Below are positions 54,278 through 62,324 of a stretch of DNA of 64,000 nt, one piece after another. The first letter of the stretch is position 1; every line of letters starts with the position of its first letter. Source of the stretch: Pseudalkalibacillus hwajinpoensis (GTDB lineage Bacteria > Bacillota > Bacilli > Bacillales > Guptibacillaceae). The translations under genes were made by a program, and so were the position numbers. The stretch is from positions 2,356,001-2,420,000 of the forward strand of contig NZ_CP156674.1 of NCBI RefSeq assembly GCF_039851965.1, written 5' to 3'. The notes under the pieces were generated by a model. That model was not told the origin of the DNA, searched no databases, and was given only the letters and a program-made list of their open reading frames with translations.

Positions 54278-54306
54278 TTGCATTGTATGAATCTCCCTGC
54301 TATAAT
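54278..54306 (+). promoter_or_regulatory. Sigma-A promoter of rpmE
   Basis: TTGCAT (54278-54283), 17 bases, TATAAT (54301-54306). Confidence 0.7.
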
Positions 54307-54321
54307 ACTTCTATGTGTGCA

Positions 54322-54356
54322 GAAGCTAGAAGGCTTTCGGGCTTTCTAGCTTCAGA
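54322..54356 (+). promoter_or_regulatory. rpmE leader hairpin (L31 leader candidate)
   Basis: GAAGCTAGAAG pairs with CTTTCTAGCTTC around GCTTTCGGG, starting about 15 nt after the predicted transcript start and about 45 nt before the gene. Its location fits the L31 ribosomal protein leaders described in Firmicutes, where L31 represses its own mRNA. Confidence 0.5.
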
Positions 54357-54400
54357 TAACTCTGGTTCCTCAGGGATCAGGGCGGAAGGAGATGAAATTC

Positions 54401-54607
54401 ATGAAACAAGCAATTCATCCTGGTTATGAAACAATCACTGTTAAGTGTGCTTGCGGTAACGAATTCGAAACTGGTTCTACAAAACAGGACGGCGTCAGCG
54501 TAGAGGTCTGCTCTGAGTGTCACCCGTTCTATACTGGACGTCAGAAGTTTAATGACGCTGGTGGACGTGTAGATAAGTTTAGAAGAAAATACAACCTTAA
54601 AGGTTAA
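54401..54607 (+). CDS. rpmE: 50S ribosomal protein L31, zinc form
   Basis: The 68-residue protein reads MKQAIHPGYETITVKCACGN, then SVEVCSECHPFYTGRQKF and GGRVDKFRRKYNL. The CxC...CxxC set (Cys in VKCACGN and VCSECH) marks the zinc-containing L31 type used under zinc-replete conditions. ATG 54401 has AAGGAG nine bases upstream, while ATG 54392 directly abuts it. Location after rho is conserved. Confidence 0.96.
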   Translation: MKQAIHPGYETITVKCACGNEFETGSTKQDGVSVEVCSECHPFYTGRQKFNDAGGRVDKFRRKYNLKG

Positions 54608-54610
54608 TAA

Positions 54611-54648
54611 TAAAAACAGGCAAGTGTTACTTTCTTGCCTGTTTTTTT
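54611..54648 (+). terminator. Terminator of rpmE
   Basis: AAAAACAGGCAAG pairs with CTTGCCTGTTTTTTT. Confidence 0.85.
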
Positions 54649-54659
54649 AACACTATAAG

Positions 54660-54748
54660 TTTGGCTCATTTCCACCGTTCGAGGAAGAAACGATTAGAGC
54701 AAATGAATTTGCTCACTCGTTTCTTCTCCAAACGTCTAATGAGCCAAA
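54660..54748. repeat. Near-perfect 89-bp cruciform element
   Basis: Three nested inverted segments share one axis: TTTGGCTCATT (54660-54670) with AATGAGCCAAA (54738-54748), GAAGAAACGA (54684-54693) with TCGTTTCTTC (54717-54726), and GAGCAAAT (54697-54704) with ATTTGCTC (54707-54714). No ORF or T-run follows. It looks like a small palindromic insertion; a partial similarity (TTTTTGGCTCATTCG) occurs near 52674. Confidence 0.7.
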
Positions 54749-54903
54749 AATCGTGATAGCGAATAATAATTCCTCTATACATTTAGAATCGTTAATTAGA
54801 AAATGAATGAAAGTATAAGCAATAAACAAAGATAAAGGCTGTTGCCACAGAGAGGGCATTAGTGATTTTTAATGCCTATGCTGGAGAAAGGAGAAGCGGT
54901 TGC

Positions 54904-55530
54904 ATGCATGTGATGAAACACAACGGCTGGATTGAGGTTATTTGCGGGAGTATGTTCTCCGGGAAGTCAGAAGAGTTAATCCGACGAGTGAAAAGAGCGA
55001 CTTACGCAAAACAAAAAGTCCAGGTGTTCAAACCCAAAATTGATAACAGATACAGTGAAGAATCTGTTGTGTCTCATAACGGAATGTCAGTCATTGCTGT
55101 TCCGGTTGATCATTCAATAGCGATCCTTGACCGCGTCTCAGAAGATACGGATATGGTGGCGATTGATGAGGTTCAGTTTTTTGATAATGGAATTGTAGAG
55201 GTTGCCCAGCAGCTTGCTGATGAAGGTGTACGTGTGATCGTGGCTGGCCTTGACCAGGATTTCCGTGGGCAGGCATTTGGACAGGTCCCCGAGCTTCTAA
55301 CGATTGCGGAATCTGTAACGAAGCTACAGGCGATCTGTGTTGTATGTGGGTCTCCAGCAAGCAGGACACAGCGTTTGATTGATGGCAAACCTGCTCACTT
55401 CGAAGATCCCATTATCCTTGTAGGGGCATCAGAATCATATGAACCACGCTGCCGTCATTGCCATAAAGTACCTGGTAAACCAACTGCAAGAGATAAACAG
55501 CAAGAAGGAATATCTAATGAAGTCCGATGA
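54904..55530 (+). CDS. tdk: Thymidine kinase
   Basis: Tdk phosphorylates thymidine for nucleotide salvage. The 208-residue type II enzyme has Walker A ICGSMFSGKSEELIRR, VAIDEVQFFD, AGLDQDFRGQAFG, lasso residues TKLQAICVVCGSPASRTQRL and a zinc site from CVVC and CRHC. ATG 54904 matches the MYIMK-type start of B. subtilis Tdk and follows AAAGGAG. The 3' end overlaps its terminator stem. Confidence 0.95.
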   Translation: MHVMKHNGWIEVICGSMFSGKSEELIRRVKRATYAKQKVQVFKPKIDNRYSEESVVSHNGMSVIAVPVDHSIAILDRVSEDTDMVAIDEVQFFDNGIVEVAQQLADEGVRVIVAGLDQDFRGQAFGQVPELLTIAESVTKLQAICVVCGSPASRTQRLIDGKPAHFEDPIILVGASESYEPRCRHCHKVPGKPTARDKQQEGISNEVR

Positions 55531-55547
55531 GTCGGGCTTCTTTTTTT
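55519..55547 (+). terminator. Terminator of tdk
   Basis: GAAGTCCGA-TGAG-TCGGGCTTC-T7; the 5' arm includes the end of the tdk coding region. Confidence 0.8.
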
Positions 55548-55587
55548 ATACTTTAAGAATAGCATCTCCATGTTTTATGATCTATGA

Positions 55588-55704
55588 TCTAGCTGCAGTG
55601 ACCAGGTCCTCGATCGCTTCACCTCACAAATCGAACACAATGAACGTGTTCAATTTGTGAGGCTCTAGCGCTTGTCGGACCTAAACCGTCACTTCCGCTT
55701 TTCT
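55588..55704. repeat. Dispersed palindromic repeat B, copy 3
   Basis: Shares CTCGATCGCTTC, GCGCTTGTCGGACCTAAAC and TCACTTCCGCTTTTCT with copy 2. Inner stem CCTCACAAATCGAACAC / GTGTTCAATTTGTGAGG. Lies between tdk and the lipoprotein gene. Confidence 0.75.
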
Positions 55705-55766
55705 ATATTTTAACTGCTTTATAGTTGAAGCAATTGGACACCTTAAGGTCAGGAGGTGACTGATGT

Positions 55767-56135
55767 ATGAAAGTTTTTTCTTGTATGATGATGGTGTTTG
55801 TTCTCGTTGCGTCTGCCTGTTCGCCACTTAAGCCGCCTGAAGCGAATGGCCAGGGGGGAGAGGGACAGGAGTTGAATTCGGATATTAATCTGAATCCTCA
55901 ATCCTATCGGAATATGGCAGTAGAGAAGCCGACAATTAGTGATGATCAGGATAAAATTCGAGAAGTGGTTGAGGCAGAAGGATTTAATGCCGGAGCAGTT
56001 TCAATTACGGGGAATCATGCCTGGGTGAATGTGAAATTTAAAAATGACAAGAATGTGAGTGAGCAAAAGAAAATCCTGGCCACAAAAATTTATAATGCGG
56101 TTCCACGTTATAAAATTCATGTTCGAGCACGATAA
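55767..56135 (+). CDS. Small lipoprotein, YhcN/YlaJ-like
   Basis: The 122-residue product has a signal peptide with lipobox VASAC (lipidated Cys about 18), a low-complexity linker, and a compact domain ending AEGFNAGAVSITGNHAWVNV KFKNDKNVSEQKKILATKIY. Alternating beta-strand/helix character and SITGNHAWV resemble the YhcN/YlaJ sporulation lipoproteins, but it is short and I am not certain. Its function is unknown. Confidence 0.6.
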   Translation: MKVFSCMMMVFVLVASACSPLKPPEANGQGGEGQELNSDINLNPQSYRNMAVEKPTISDDQDKIREVVEAEGFNAGAVSITGNHAWVNVKFKNDKNVSEQKKILATKIYNAVPRYKIHVRAR

Positions 56136-56160
56136 AACCCTCTCCGCTGGAGAGGGTTTT
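56134..56160. terminator. Bidirectional terminator
   Basis: AAAACCCTCTCC-GCT-GGAGAGGGTTTT between convergent genes. Confidence 0.85.
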
Positions 56161-56172
56161 AATGTCTCAAGT

Positions 56173-57507
56173 TTAATGCTGGGCGCGTCGCGCGGCCTGT
56201 TGCAATGGATCCCATACGCTGTTATAAGGTGGAGCATAGGCAAGATCAAGATCTTCAATGTCATGAAGCGTCATCTGATGGTAAAGCGCTGTTGCGAGCA
56301 CGTCAACCCGTTTATCGACGCCATATTTTCCGATGAATTGACCACCGAGAATGCGTTCGTTATCATCACGGAAAATAATCTTTACACGAAGTTCCCTTGC
56401 CTCCGGATAGTATCCTGCAATGTCCGTTGCATCTGTTGCACAGCTCTTGAACGGCAGGTTTAATTCCTCTGCTTCTTTCGTTGAGAGGCCGGTACGTCCA
56501 AGCGTTAAACCGAAGAACTTGATAACGGATGTACCGACAATGCCTTTAAACGTATTAGGCTGTCCAATGATGTTCAGGCCGGCAATACGCCCTTGCTTAT
56601 TGGCCGTAGTACCGAGCGGAACGAAGTCATCTCGTTCCTTTACACGGTGGAAGTGCGTGGCACAGTCCCCGGCTGCGTAGATGTCCTCTTTGCTTGTTTG
56701 CATATAGCGGTTAACCTGAATCGCGCCATTTTGCCTTGTATGAAGAGCACATTCTTTTAGAAAATCAGTATTTGGTTTTACACCGACTGAGACTAATACA
56801 AGATCGGCGTCATATTCGCCTTTGTCCGTTACAATTTTTTTCACGCGGGTGTCTCCTTTAAAGGATTGAACACCTTCGTTGGTATGCACTGAAACCTCGT
56901 TCCGCTCTGCCTCCTCATGGATTAATTCAGCCATATCCTCATCGAAAATACTTGCAAGATGTGCCCCTAGTTCAATAATCCGTACATTTTTACCGAGCTC
57001 TCTGAACGTTTCAGCCATTTCAAGACCGATATAACCGCCACCAATGACAGCTACGTTTTTGACTGATTCATCGAGATCTGAAATGACTTTTTCAGCATCG
57101 GGTATGGTTTTTAATGTATGTATTCCCTCAAGCTCAATTCCATCCCAGTCCGGTTTAACTGGACTGACGCCTGTCGCAATTAAAAGCTTATCGTAGTTTT
57201 CCGAAAAGGCTTTACCTGTTTGAAGATTCTTCCCGGTTACGATTTTCTTCTCAGCATCAACGCTAGTGACCTCGTGATAGACCCTCGCATCAATTCCATA
57301 TTTATCACGGAACGTTTCAACTGATCTTGCAATTAACTTATCGGAGGATTCGATCTTTCCGCTAATCACGTACGGAAGCCCACACTGACCATAAGAGTAA
57401 ATATTTCCTTTTTCAAGTGTGACGACCTCTGCTTCCTCATCATTCCGAATAATTTGCATTGCTGCGCTCATTCCTGCAGCGTCACCGCCAATAATCACAA
57501 TTTTCAT
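56173..57507 (-). CDS. CoA-disulfide reductase
   Basis: A 444-residue flavoprotein of the pyridine nucleotide-disulfide family. It has FAD motif IVIIGGDAAGMSAAMQI, a single redox Cys42 in YSYGQCGLPYVISG, NAD(P)H motif VAVIGGGYIGLEMAETF and DIYAAGDCATHFHRV. The single Cys plus C-terminal tyrosines (LAYAPPYNSVWDP) match CoA-disulfide reductases that keep CoA reduced in bacilli lacking glutathione. NADH oxidase is the main alternative, but it shares the same architecture. Confidence 0.85.
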   Translation of the reverse strand: MKIVIIGGDAAGMSAAMQIIRNDEEAEVVTLEKGNIYSYGQCGLPYVISGKIESSDKLIARSVETFRDKYGIDARVYHEVTSVDAEKKIVTGKNLQTGKAFSENYDKLLIATGVSPVKPDWDGIELEGIHTLKTIPDAEKVISDLDESVKNVAVIGGGYIGLEMAETFRELGKNVRIIELGAHLASIFDEDMAELIHEEAERNEVSVHTNEGVQSFKGDTRVKKIVTDKGEYDADLVLVSVGVKPNTDFLKECALHTRQNGAIQVNRYMQTSKEDIYAAGDCATHFHRVKERDDFVPLGTTANKQGRIAGLNIIGQPNTFKGIVGTSVIKFFGLTLGRTGLSTKEAEELNLPFKSCATDATDIAGYYPEARELRVKIIFRDDNERILGGQFIGKYGVDKRVDVLATALYHQMTLHDIEDLDLAYAPPYNSVWDPLQQAARRAQH

Positions 57508-57649
57508 ATGCCAACAGCACCTTTCAACAATCGTTTCTTCTATAAAGTTTACCCTTATTAAAAGAAGTTCAAGCAGTTTTTGCTTTTGACGGGGTAAATA
57601 TCCTATACTATAATTAGAATGTTATGCAACGAAAACGAGGTGAAAGATC

Positions 57650-58720
57650 TTGTTAGACCGTTTAGAAATTGTAGAAGAACGTTATGATAAGTTAAATCAG
57701 TTGTTAAGTGATCCTGAAGTCATTAATGACACAACTAAACTCCGCGAATATTCCAAGGAGCAGTCAAGCCTTGAGGAAACCGTGCAAGTTTATCGTGAAT
57801 ATAAGGAAATCCTTCAAGGTATTAAAGATGCGAAAGCGATGCTAGAAGAAGAAAAAGATGCAGAAATGCGTGAAATGGTAAAAGCAGAGCTTTCTGAGCT
57901 TACTCCTCAAGAAGAAGAGTATGCTGAGCGTCTAAGAGTCCTTCTCCTTCCGAAAGATCCGAACGATGATAAGAACGTTATTATTGAAGTTCGTGGAGCT
58001 GCTGGTGGAGACGAGGCGGCCCTATTTGCTGGCGATCTTTATAAAATGTACAGCCGTTTTGCTGAAATGCAGGGTTGGAAGTCTGAAGTCATTGAGTCCA
58101 GCTCAACTGAGCTAGGCGGTTTTAAGGAAATTATCTTCATGATTAATGGAGACGGAGCTTACTCCAAAATGAAATATGAAAACGGCGCGCACCGTGTTCA
58201 GCGTGTTCCATCAACGGAATCAGGTGGCCGAATTCATACTTCAACAGCAACAGTTGCTGTTCTCCCTGAAGCAGAAGAAGTGGAAGTTGAAATTCACGAC
58301 AAAGATGTTCGTGTTGATACCTTTACTTCAAGCGGACCTGGCGGACAGAGTGTTAACACCACGATGTCAGCTGTTCGTTTAACACATTTACCAACAGGTG
58401 TGGTTGTTTCCTGTCAGGATGAAAAGTCACAAATTAAGAACAAAGAAAAAGCGATGAAGGTTCTTCGTGCTCGTGTTTACGATAAGTTCCAGCAGGAAGC
58501 ACAGAAAGAGTACGATGATAACCGTAAATCAGCCGTTGGTACAGGGGACCGCTCAGAGCGAATCCGTACGTACAACTTCCCACAAAATCGTGTAACAGAT
58601 CACCGTATTAACCTCACGATTCAAAAGCTCGATCAAATTCTTCAAGGGAAGATGGATGAATTTATCGATGCGCTTATTACGGAAGAACAAACACGATTGA
58701 TGGCGGAAGCTGGAGAGTGA
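57650..58720 (+). CDS. prfA: Peptide chain release factor 1
   Basis: RF1 reads UAA and UAG stop codons. The 356-residue protein has the coiled N-terminal domain, the codon-recognition region ending in the PxT-type loop (VPSTESGGRIHTSTATVAVL) and the catalytic GGQ in TSSGPGGQSVNTT. It starts with TTG 57650 behind GAGGTGAAAG. It overlaps closely with prmC (4 bases apart), whose product methylates the GGQ glutamine. Confidence 0.96.
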   Translation: MLDRLEIVEERYDKLNQLLSDPEVINDTTKLREYSKEQSSLEETVQVYREYKEILQGIKDAKAMLEEEKDAEMREMVKAELSELTPQEEEYAERLRVLLLPKDPNDDKNVIIEVRGAAGGDEAALFAGDLYKMYSRFAEMQGWKSEVIESSSTELGGFKEIIFMINGDGAYSKMKYENGAHRVQRVPSTESGGRIHTSTATVAVLPEAEEVEVEIHDKDVRVDTFTSSGPGGQSVNTTMSAVRLTHLPTGVVVSCQDEKSQIKNKEKAMKVLRARVYDKFQQEAQKEYDDNRKSAVGTGDRSERIRTYNFPQNRVTDHRINLTIQKLDQILQGKMDEFIDALITEEQTRLMAEAGE

Positions 58721-58724
58721 CCTT

Positions 58725-59573
58725 ATGACGACTGTATTCGAAGCCCTTAACTGGGCTTCTTCTTTTTTAGAATCCCATGGCAGAGAAGCATCTGCAGCAG
58801 AATGGCTTATGAAGCATGAGCTTGATGTATCCCGTACAGAGCTATTGCTCATGCTGAGAGACGACATGCCTGACTATGAGATATTTCAGGATAAAATACG
58901 TAAGCATGCAGGTGGTATTCCTGTTCAGCATATTGTGGAAAAAGAAGAGTTTTACGGCAGAATGTTTCGCGTTAATCATCACGTGCTTGTGCCCCGTCCT
59001 GAAACAGAAGAGCTAGTGGAAGGTATTCTTTCCCGTGTGCGAAAACTATACCCTGATCCAGCAGGTGTATCGATCGCAGATATTGGAACAGGTAGCGGGG
59101 CGATTGCAATCAGCCTTGCTCTTGAATTAAACAATAGCGATGTCACGGCTGTTGACCTTTCTGAACAAGCGCTCCAAGTAGCGAAAGAAAATGCCGGGTT
59201 TCTTCGAGCGCCAGTGGCGTTTTTGCATGGTGACTTGCTTGCGCCATTAGCAGGCCGCAAGCTGGATATTGTGGTATCTAACCCACCTTACATCTCAGAA
59301 AAAGATTATCAGGCGCTGGATCCCCTGGTACGTGACCATGAACCGATGCAGGCACTTGTTGGAGGCGAAGATGGCTATGACTTGTATCGTCGTCTAGCAG
59401 CCGATCTTCCAGCCGTTATGGCGAGTCCAGGATTAATTGGTTTTGAAGTAGGAGAAAAGCAGGCGAGAACGGTTGCCCGGATGCTCGAAGTGTCCTTTGT
59501 AGATCGCATTCAGGTCGAAGTTGTGAAGGACATCAGCGGCAAGGAGCGAATGGTTTTTGGTATCGTAAACTAG
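58725..59573 (+). CDS. prmC: Release factor glutamine methyltransferase PrmC
   Basis: PrmC (YwkE) methylates the glutamine of the release-factor GGQ motif using SAM. The 282-residue protein has an N-terminal helical substrate domain, SAM motif SIADIGTGSGAIAISLALEL and the N-methyltransferase active site VVSNPPYIS. PRPETEELVEGI is also conserved. It is translationally coupled to prfA. Confidence 0.95.
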   Translation: MTTVFEALNWASSFLESHGREASAAEWLMKHELDVSRTELLLMLRDDMPDYEIFQDKIRKHAGGIPVQHIVEKEEFYGRMFRVNHHVLVPRPETEELVEGILSRVRKLYPDPAGVSIADIGTGSGAIAISLALELNNSDVTAVDLSEQALQVAKENAGFLRAPVAFLHGDLLAPLAGRKLDIVVSNPPYISEKDYQALDPLVRDHEPMQALVGGEDGYDLYRRLAADLPAVMASPGLIGFEVGEKQARTVARMLEVSFVDRIQVEVVKDISGKERMVFGIVN

Positions 59574-59659
59574 TCCCGTCGAAATAGCTCGCATTCTGAT
59601 GAAGAGTTCTACGTTTAGAACGTTGTATTCTGGCCAGAATGAGAGCTAGAAGGGACGGG
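59573..59659. repeat. Imperfect inverted repeat between prmC and spoIIR
   Basis: TCCCGTC pairs with GACGGGA at the ends, and AGCTCGCATTCTG with CAGAATGAGAGCT further in. The arms enclose TCTACGTTTAGAACG. The right arm carries the spoIIR ribosome binding site, so it may also act on translation. Confidence 0.55.
59613..59641 (+). promoter_or_regulatory. Candidate sigma-F promoter of spoIIR
   Basis: GTTTA, 14 bases, GGCCAGAATG resembles the sigma-F pattern GYWTA-N15-GGNRANAMTW. spoIIR is sigma-F-dependent in B. subtilis. Spacing is one base short. Confidence 0.35.
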
Positions 59660-59666
59660 ATACAAG

Positions 59667-60275
59667 ATGAATCAAAAAGGACTTATAAATCTATTAATCT
59701 CCATTTTTATTCTTGCTTCAAGTCTCCACAGTTCGGAAGCTGCTTTAGCAAACCAGCAGGTAATTCCAGACGAAGCGATTCGTCTTCGCATTTTAGCAAA
59801 CAGCAATAGTGAGGAAGATCAGATGGTGAAGCGTCGCATTCGTGATCAGGTGAATGAATCAATCAACGAATGGGTTGCCGATTTAACTTCGATTGAAGCG
59901 TCAAGAACTGTTATTAAAAATCATTTAGATGAAATTAACAAAATCGTAGAAACAGAGCTTAAAGGAATCGGAAGCAATGATTCATTTCGTGTAACGTTCG
60001 GAGAAGTCGCATTCCCAACAAAGCTGTATGGCGAATTTGTTTATCCGGCGGGTGACTATGAGGCTGTGCTAATTAAGATTGGAGAAGGTCTTGGGGATAA
60101 TTGGTGGTGTGTGTTATTCCCACCTCTTTGTTTCCTTGATTTCTCGAATGGTGATGCGGTACAGGCTGAGGAAGAAACAGCTCCTGCTGAGCCTTCTGAA
60201 GAAGTTGAAGTGGACTTCTTTCTTGTGAAAATCATTGATGCGATCACAGATTGGTTCAAAGGCCTTTTCAATTAA
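59667..60275 (+). CDS. spoIIR: Stage II sporulation protein R
   Basis: SpoIIR is secreted from the forespore and triggers SpoIIGA to process pro-sigma-E in the mother cell. The 202-residue protein has an N-terminal signal sequence (INLLISIFILASSLHSSEA), then EAIRLRILANSNSEEDQMVK RRIRDQVNESI and YPAGDYEAVLIKIGEGLGDN WWCVLFPPLCFLDFS, the family core. The acidic C-terminal tail ends in a hydrophobic helix. Confidence 0.95.
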   Translation: MNQKGLINLLISIFILASSLHSSEAALANQQVIPDEAIRLRILANSNSEEDQMVKRRIRDQVNESINEWVADLTSIEASRTVIKNHLDEINKIVETELKGIGSNDSFRVTFGEVAFPTKLYGEFVYPAGDYEAVLIKIGEGLGDNWWCVLFPPLCFLDFSNGDAVQAEEETAPAEPSEEVEVDFFLVKIIDAITDWFKGLFN

Positions 60276-60283
60276 TTGGTCTA

Positions 60284-60352
60284 TCATCCTCCTTTCACGC
60301 ATAAGTCGTTAGTAGAACGAGTTTATGCTTATAAAAAGGCGGAGGAGGATGA
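60284..60352 (+). promoter_or_regulatory. Hairpin covering the ywlB start region
   Basis: TCATCCTCC (60284-60292) is perfectly complementary to GGAGGATGA (60344-60352), which contains the ribosome binding site. Inner pairs GCATAA/TTATGC and CGTT/AACG extend the stem. Transcripts reading through from spoIIR would hide the binding site. Confidence 0.55.
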
Positions 60353-60357
60353 TTGAT

Positions 60358-60789
60358 TTGTTCCTTGTAAGAAAAGCAACAGCTGCAGATGAAACAGCGG
60401 TTTTTAATATTGTAAAACAGTCTGGCCTTGAAGTGGACGGGCTTCCTGATATTGAATCGTTTCTTATTGCTGAAACGGAAACAAAAGAGCTGTTTGGTGT
60501 CATTGGTCTTGAAACGTTTGAAGCTTCAGGACTTCTTCGGGCACTGGTGTTAAACCGTTCCGAGTCAACCTCAGAACGGTTGCTTCGTTTCTTTGAACAG
60601 GTGATTCAATTCTCTAAGAAATGCCAATTGGACGAGTTGTATCTCACATCAAACGAAGAATCGTTGTTCTTTCAAGTTTTTGGTTTTTCGACAATTACCC
60701 ATGAGGAACTTCCGATTCATATGAAGAACAACAGGTTATTCACAGATCAAGCAAATGAGCGGGTGATTATGCGAAAGCAGCTTCAATAG
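60358..60789 (+). CDS. ywlB: GNAT-type N-acetyltransferase, YwlB-like
   Basis: The 143-residue protein has a compact GNAT fold: VRKATAADETAVFNIVKQSG, SFLIAETETKELFGVIGLET, ASGLLRALVLNRSESTSERL and YLTSNEESLFFQVFGFSTIT. The substrate is unknown; the family lies near ArgA-like acetyltransferases. TTG 60358 has better spacing to GGAGGAGG than ATG 60349, giving MFLVRKAT. Order spoIIR-ywlB-ywlC matches B. subtilis. Confidence 0.8.
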   Translation: MFLVRKATAADETAVFNIVKQSGLEVDGLPDIESFLIAETETKELFGVIGLETFEASGLLRALVLNRSESTSERLLRFFEQVIQFSKKCQLDELYLTSNEESLFFQVFGFSTITHEELPIHMKNNRLFTDQANERVIMRKQLQ

Positions 60790-60807
60790 GGCAAATCATC
60801 AACATTG

Positions 60808-61036
60808 TTATACACAGATCGAACGTATGTTATCCACATTATGTGGATGGATAATAGTTGAAGGCGCGAAAGCGTTTTTAAGAATTGTGTAGAATTCTGT
60901 GGAATAACCTCTTATTATCCCGAAATAAGCGGGTTTATAAGCTATTAACGCGTAAGAGGGTGAATAATGTGGAAGGTATCCACACAAATGTTTGGTATGT
61001 GGATGAAAATGTGGATATAGAAAAATATTATCCACA
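60808..61036. promoter_or_regulatory. DnaA-box cluster at ywlC
   Basis: Perfect TTATNCACA boxes: TTATACACA (60808-60816), TTATCCACA (60830-60838) and TTATCCACA (61028-61036). One-mismatch boxes: GTATCCACA (60976-60984), TGTGGATGA (60998-61006) and TGTGGATAT (61010-61018). The cluster spans the promoter and the first codons of ywlC. A DnaA-box cluster at ywlC is known in B. subtilis, where such clusters titrate DnaA. Confidence 0.8.
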
Positions 61037-62018
61037 GATTGTGGAAGCAGCAGAATGTTTGAAGCGAGATGAGGTCGTTGCTTTCCCAACGGAAACGGTC
61101 TATGGACTTGGCGGGAATGCATTATCTGACCGGGCAGTGGCCAAAATTTTTGAGGCAAAAGGTCGTCCGGCTGATAATCCGCTGATCGTGCACGTTGCTT
61201 CTCGTCCACATGTGGAAAAGTTAGTTACTATGATTCCGAAGCAAGCCGATGAACTGATGAAAGCTTTCTGGCCAGGACCATTAACGATTGTTTTACCGGG
61301 AGGGCAGAGCGTTGCTTCAAATGTGACAGCTGGACTCGAGACGGTCGCAATTAGAATGCCTGATCATCCAGTCGCGCTTGCTCTATTAAAAGCGGCGAAT
61401 TTGCCACTTGCTGCTCCAAGCGCAAACTTATCTGGAAAGCCAAGTCCAACAACAGCTCAGCACGTGATTCATGATTTAAGTGGTCGCATTGCAGGGGTTG
61501 TTGACGGAGGCTCAACCGGTGTTGGGCTTGAGTCTACTGTCGTTGACTGTTCAGGCGATGTAGTTACGATTCTTAGACCCGGGGGCGTGACAAAAGAACA
61601 GCTTGAAGAGGTTGTTGGCAAAGTGAACATTGATCCAGCTCTGAGTGATGACGGTCATCAACCGAAATCGCCGGGTGTGAAATATAAGCACTATGCACCA
61701 TCTGCTCCAGTAACGCTTGTGGATGGTTCAAAACCCTATCTGCAAAGCATTGTGGATAAACAGAGAGAAGAAGGATTTAAAGTAGGGATTATTGCAACAG
61801 AAGAGTCGAAAGCATTTTATCATGCCGATCTTGTGATCCCCTGTGGAACAAGAAATGACCTCGTTTCAGTTGCAAACCGTTTATATGATGTTCTAAGGAA
61901 GTTTGATGAATCAGATGTAGATGAAATTTATAGTGAAGTGTTTACACATGAAGGGGTAGGAGCGGCGGTGATGAACCGTTTAACCAAAGCTGCTAGCAAT
62001 CGTGTAATCAAAGAATAA
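60969..62018 (+). CDS. ywlC: L-threonylcarbamoyladenylate synthase (Sua5/YwlC)
   Basis: YwlC makes threonylcarbamoyl-AMP for t6A modification of tRNA position 37. The 349-residue protein has the YrdC domain (VVAFPTETVYGLGGNALSDR, AKGRPADNPLIVHV, FWPGPLTIVLPGG, LPLAAPSANLSGKPSPT) and the C-terminal Sua5 domain. GTG 60969 is preferred over the longer frame from 60885, as AGAGGGTG precedes it. Its 5' end lies inside a DnaA-box cluster. Confidence 0.93.
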   Translation: MEGIHTNVWYVDENVDIEKYYPQIVEAAECLKRDEVVAFPTETVYGLGGNALSDRAVAKIFEAKGRPADNPLIVHVASRPHVEKLVTMIPKQADELMKAFWPGPLTIVLPGGQSVASNVTAGLETVAIRMPDHPVALALLKAANLPLAAPSANLSGKPSPTTAQHVIHDLSGRIAGVVDGGSTGVGLESTVVDCSGDVVTILRPGGVTKEQLEEVVGKVNIDPALSDDGHQPKSPGVKYKHYAPSAPVTLVDGSKPYLQSIVDKQREEGFKVGIIATEESKAFYHADLVIPCGTRNDLVSVANRLYDVLRKFDESDVDEIYSEVFTHEGVGAAVMNRLTKAASNRVIKE

Positions 62019-62021
62019 AGC

Positions 62022-62055
62022 AAAAACCCGCTCAAGGAATCTTGAGCGGGTTTTC
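62022..62055. terminator. Bidirectional terminator
   Basis: AAAACCCGCTCAAG-GAAT-CTTGAGCGGGTTTT between ywlC and the DUF2533 gene. Confidence 0.85.
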
Positions 62056-62063
62056 TAATTCAT

Positions 62064-62324
62064 CTAACAATGTTTCTTTTGAACAAATTCCTCAACCATT
62101 GCATTCGTTACAAACATACGTGTCGGAATGCTGCCTTGCTTCGCTAGCTCGTTGATCTGAGCAGAAAGTTCGTTAATTCGGTCAGTTGTAAAAGGTTTGC
62201 CTGCCTGACAAAGTTCGACCGCACGTGTAATGGCTGCTTCTCGTTCCTTATCTAGTTGAACAAATAAGTTAATTTGCCGGTTTTTTTGGCGAAGCTGTTG
62301 TGAAATCCCTTTGTGAACGCTCAT
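62064..62324 (-). CDS. DUF2533 family protein (YpbS-like)
   Basis: The 86-residue protein reads MSVHKGISQQLRQKNRQINL FVQLDKEREAAITRAVELCQ AGKPFTTDRINELSAQINEL, matching DUF2533 (YpbS). It is small, helical and cytoplasmic, of unknown function. It is transcribed against its neighbours and is absent from this position in B. subtilis. Confidence 0.75.
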   Translation of the reverse strand: MSVHKGISQQLRQKNRQINLFVQLDKEREAAITRAVELCQAGKPFTTDRINELSAQINELAKQGSIPTRMFVTNAMVEEFVQKKHC

